Origin: Tunturibacter gelidoferens
GTDB taxonomy: Bacteria; Acidobacteriota; Terriglobia; Terriglobales; Acidobacteriaceae
DNA length: 64,000 bases
NCBI RefSeq assembly: GCF_040358255.1
Contig: NZ_CP132938.1
Span: 3,782,001 to 3,846,000 of the forward strand
Direction of reading: 5' to 3'
Below are positions 61,918-64,000 of the stretch, piece by piece. The notes under the pieces were generated by a model. That model was not told the DNA's origin. It did no database searches and saw nothing but the letters and a program-made list of their open reading frames with translations. Position 1 is the first letter of the stretch. Each line of letters begins with the position of its first letter. The translations under genes were made by a program, and so were the position numbers.

Positions 61918-62158
61918 CCGTTCGACTTCGCTCAGGGTCAGGATGACGACTGTTCGTGAGTACGATGCCTGAGCGATCGCGGTTGTCTGGTCCCATGTTG
62001 CTCCTTTGAGGTGTGGATGGTTGGGAAGTGCAAACGCAGATCCCCTGCGGGGATGACAACAAGAAAAGCAAGCTAAGACAAAATCCTCCGCGGCTTAGGG
62101 CCGAAATGAGGCGAGAGACAGCAGAAAAAACACCAGCAGATCCCTACGGGATGACAAA
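61918..62158 (+). repeat. R2 and two R1 repeats before the symporter gene end
   Basis: R2 at 61918-61950 (CCGTTCGACTTCGCTCAGGG then TCAGGATGAC), R1 at 62035-62060 (CGCAGATCCCCTGCGGGG then ATGACAAC) and R1 at 62134-62158. All direct orientation. The interval 61772-62187 otherwise shows no gene. Confidence 0.7.
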
Positions 62159-62187
62159 CAAAAGAACAAGCAACAGCAGATGCCGGG

Positions 62188-64000
62188 TTAGGCGAAGACG
62201 AGGTTGAGGACGATGAGCATGGCCAGGACGACGATGCCGAGGGTAGCGGGCTTCTGGTACCAGCTGAGGTGGGTGTCGATGGGCTTGGGGGTGAGGGAGT
62301 AGACCAGGCCTACGAGCTCGGACTCGGGGCGTGGGGCGGTGGCGAGTGAGACGGCGCTGGTGACGAGCAGGTTGACGGTGAAGGCGAAGATGGCGGTCCA
62401 GAAGTTCTGCGCCATGTCGCTGGGGTAGTGGTGGAGGATGGCGATCCAGCCGCCGTGGATGCCGGGGGCCGCGTCTGCGGGGAGGGTGAGGCCGTGGTGG
62501 ACGAGGGCGGCGCCGGTGCCGGCTAGCAAACCTGTAAATGCGCCGTGGCCTGTGGTCCGCTTCCAGAACATGCCGAGGAGGAAGGTGGCGAAGAGGGGCG
62601 CGTTGACGATGGAGAAGACGAGCTGGAGCGCGTCCATGATGTTGTTGAAGTTGGTGACGAGGTAGGCCGCGCCGACGGAGAGGGCGACGCCTCCTATGGT
62701 GGCCATGCGACCCATCCAGAGGTAGTGGGCGTCGGTTCCCTTTTTGTTGATGTAGGCCTGGTAGATGTCGTAGGTCCAGACGGTATTGAACGCGGTGACG
62801 TTGCCGGCCATGCCGGACATAAAGCTGGCGAGGAGGGCGGTGAGGCCGAGCCCGAGGATTCCGGTTGGGAAGAAGTGGAGGAGCATGACGGGGATGGCGA
62901 GGTCGTAGTTATAGACGGGGTTGCCGTGGCTGTCGAGGACGGGCTGGCCGCTGACGGGGTCGGTCTTTTGGGGGATGATGCCGTGGGGATGGGCTTCGTC
63001 GAGGGGGATATTTGTGGATCCCACACTTGGCGACGGGGCTGCCAAGGATGGGGCACCCAAGCGTTGGATGGATGCCGGAGTTCCAGCTCCAGCCATGTGG
63101 CTGGTGACCGTGACGGCGATGAGGCCGGGGAGGATGACCAGGAAAGGGAAGAACATCTTGGGGATGGCGGCGATGAGGGGGACGCGGCGGGCGGAGACCT
63201 CGGAGTCGGCTGCCATGGCGCGCTGGATGACCAGGAAGTCGGTGCACCAGTAGCCGAAGGAGAGGACGAAGCCGAGTCCCATGGCGAGACCGACCCACTC
63301 GACGCCGAGGGTGTTGGTGGAGGCGTGGGCCATGCCGCGCCAGGAGTGGGTCATGGTGGCAGGAAGGGTGTGCTTGATTCCCTGCCAGCCGCCTACGTTG
63401 CGGAGGCCGATCCAGACCAGAGGGGCGAAGCCGGCGACGATGAGGAAGAACTGGAGAACTTCGTTGTAGATGGCGCTGGTGAGTCCGCCAAGAAAGATAT
63501 AGCCCAGCACGATAATTGCCGATAGGAAGACTGAGACGTGAAAGACGTAGGCGTCGGGGATGACGCCGTGGAGGAGGCCGAGGGTCTGGATCAAAAGCGC
63601 CATGGCGTACATGGAGATGCCGGAGGAGAGCACGGTCATGATGGCGAAGGAGAAAGCGTTGACGGCGCGGGTCTTCTCGTCGAAACGCATGCGGAGGTAT
63701 TCGGGCACCGATCTCGCTTTAGACCCGTAGTAGAAGGGCATCATGAAGATGCCGACGAAGACCATGGCCGGGATGGCGCCGATCCAGTAGAAGTGGCTGG
63801 TGATGATGCCGTACTTGGCGCCTGAGGCGCCCATGCCGATGACCTCCTGGGCGCCGAGGTTGGCGGAGATGAAGGCGAGGCCGCAGACCCAGGCAGGGAT
63901 GGAGCGGCCGGCGAGGAAGAAGTCGTTCGAGGTGCGCATGTATCGCTTGAGGGCGAAGCCGATGCCCAGAACGAAGACGAAGTAGACCAGCATGATGAGC
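62188..64000 (-). CDS. Sodium:solute symporter (SSS/SGLT family), 5' end outside window
   Basis: About 603 codons are visible, with some twelve membrane segments. Diagnostic motifs: TSNDFFLAGRSIPAWVCGLAFISANLGAQEVIGMGASGAKYGI, then ARSVPEYLRMRFDEKTRAVNAFSF and, in the middle, SFMSGMAGNVTAFNTVWTYDIYQAYI. A loop of about 65 residues near residues 310-370 is unusual. It takes up an organic solute, often a sugar, with Na+. The frame continues past base 64000, so the first membrane helix is likely outside; ATG 63993 is only an internal candidate. Confidence 0.92.
   Translation of the reverse strand, partial: LIMLVYFVFVLGIGFALKRYMRTSNDFFLAGRSIPAWVCGLAFISANLGAQEVIGMGASGAKYGIITSHFYWIGAIPAMVFVGIFMMPFYYGSKARSVPEYLRMRFDEKTRAVNAFSFAIMTVLSSGISMYAMALLIQTLGLLHGVIPDAYVFHVSVFLSAIIVLGYIFLGGLTSAIYNEVLQFFLIVAGFAPLVWIGLRNVGGWQGIKHTLPATMTHSWRGMAHASTNTLGVEWVGLAMGLGFVLSFGYWCTDFLVIQRAMAADSEVSARRVPLIAAIPKMFFPFLVILPGLIAVTVTSHMAGAGTPASIQRLGAPSLAAPSPSVGSTNIPLDEAHPHGIIPQKTDPVSGQPVLDSHGNPVYNYDLAIPVMLLHFFPTGILGLGLTALLASFMSGMAGNVTAFNTVWTYDIYQAYINKKGTDAHYLWMGRMATIGGVALSVGAAYLVTNFNNIMDALQLVFSIVNAPLFATFLLGMFWKRTTGHGAFTGLLAGTGAALVHHGLTLPADAAPGIHGGWIAILHHYPSDMAQNFWTAIFAFTVNLLVTSAVSLATAPRPESELVGLVYSLTPKPIDTHLSWYQKPATLGIVVLAMLIVLNLVFA

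Overview
The window looks like the chromosome of a soil-type Acidobacteriota of class Terriglobia (Edaphobacter/Granulicella/Terriglobus-like). This is inferred from high G+C, many secreted proteins with short alanine-rich signal peptides, an SBBP-repeat/MBG protein, a PASTA-less Ser/Thr kinase with TPRs, and abundant palindromic intergenic repeats. No rRNA, tRNA, CRISPR array, IS transposase or prophage was found.

Layout. 1-7.5 kb: end of an FAD monooxygenase, a histidine phosphatase, uvrB, an AT-rich AlbA/Schlafen-type gene, a 3-methyladenine glycosylase, a small Cys/His protein with an elaborate leader, and a dienelactone-hydrolase-like gene. 7.6-16.7 kb: a large SBBP-repeat surface protein, a DMT-like membrane protein, rpsO-pnp and a second dienelactone hydrolase. 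17.3-24.8 kb: a flagellar block on the minus strand (flgF-G-A-H-I-J, then flgM-flgN-flgK-flgL) with a good sigma-28 promoter before flgM. Divergent from it are a CheY-like receiver and a CheX-like phosphatase, with a second sigma-28-like promoter. 26.4-29.1 kb: a TetR regulator with a clear operator, then small-molecule-binding (GyrI-like) and SnoaL-like genes. 29.5-42.2 kb: mixed metabolic and secreted genes (glutamate formimidoyltransferase, PagL-like lipid A deacylase, YebC, lysA, esterases, TPR proteins). 42.3-47.1 kb: a SET-domain methyltransferase, then dnaX-ybaB-recR and a Tat-exported phosphoesterase. 47.2-64 kb: gpmI, a PPM/SpoIIE phosphatase, a second Cys/His leader gene, sirtuin, a GH5-like protein, cupin, enolase, a Ser/Thr kinase, an Fsr-like MFS exporter and an SSS symporter that runs off the right edge.

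Three larger-scale patterns stand out. (1) The + strand is C-rich in 0-12.5 kb and G-rich from about 24.36 kb to the end, whichever strand the genes use. Every copy of the dispersed repeats changes orientation across the same point, as expected at a replichore boundary or an inversion joint. (2) Four copies of a composite intergenic element keep the same spacing between an upstream box, a GTGGC box, a -10-like box and, in three of them, a GC hairpin. A related arrangement precedes both genes of a Cys/His small-protein family. (3) A low-G+C block begins inside flgK and ends sharply inside flgF. Five families of palindromic repeats fill most intergenic gaps, and one of them shows covarying stems.
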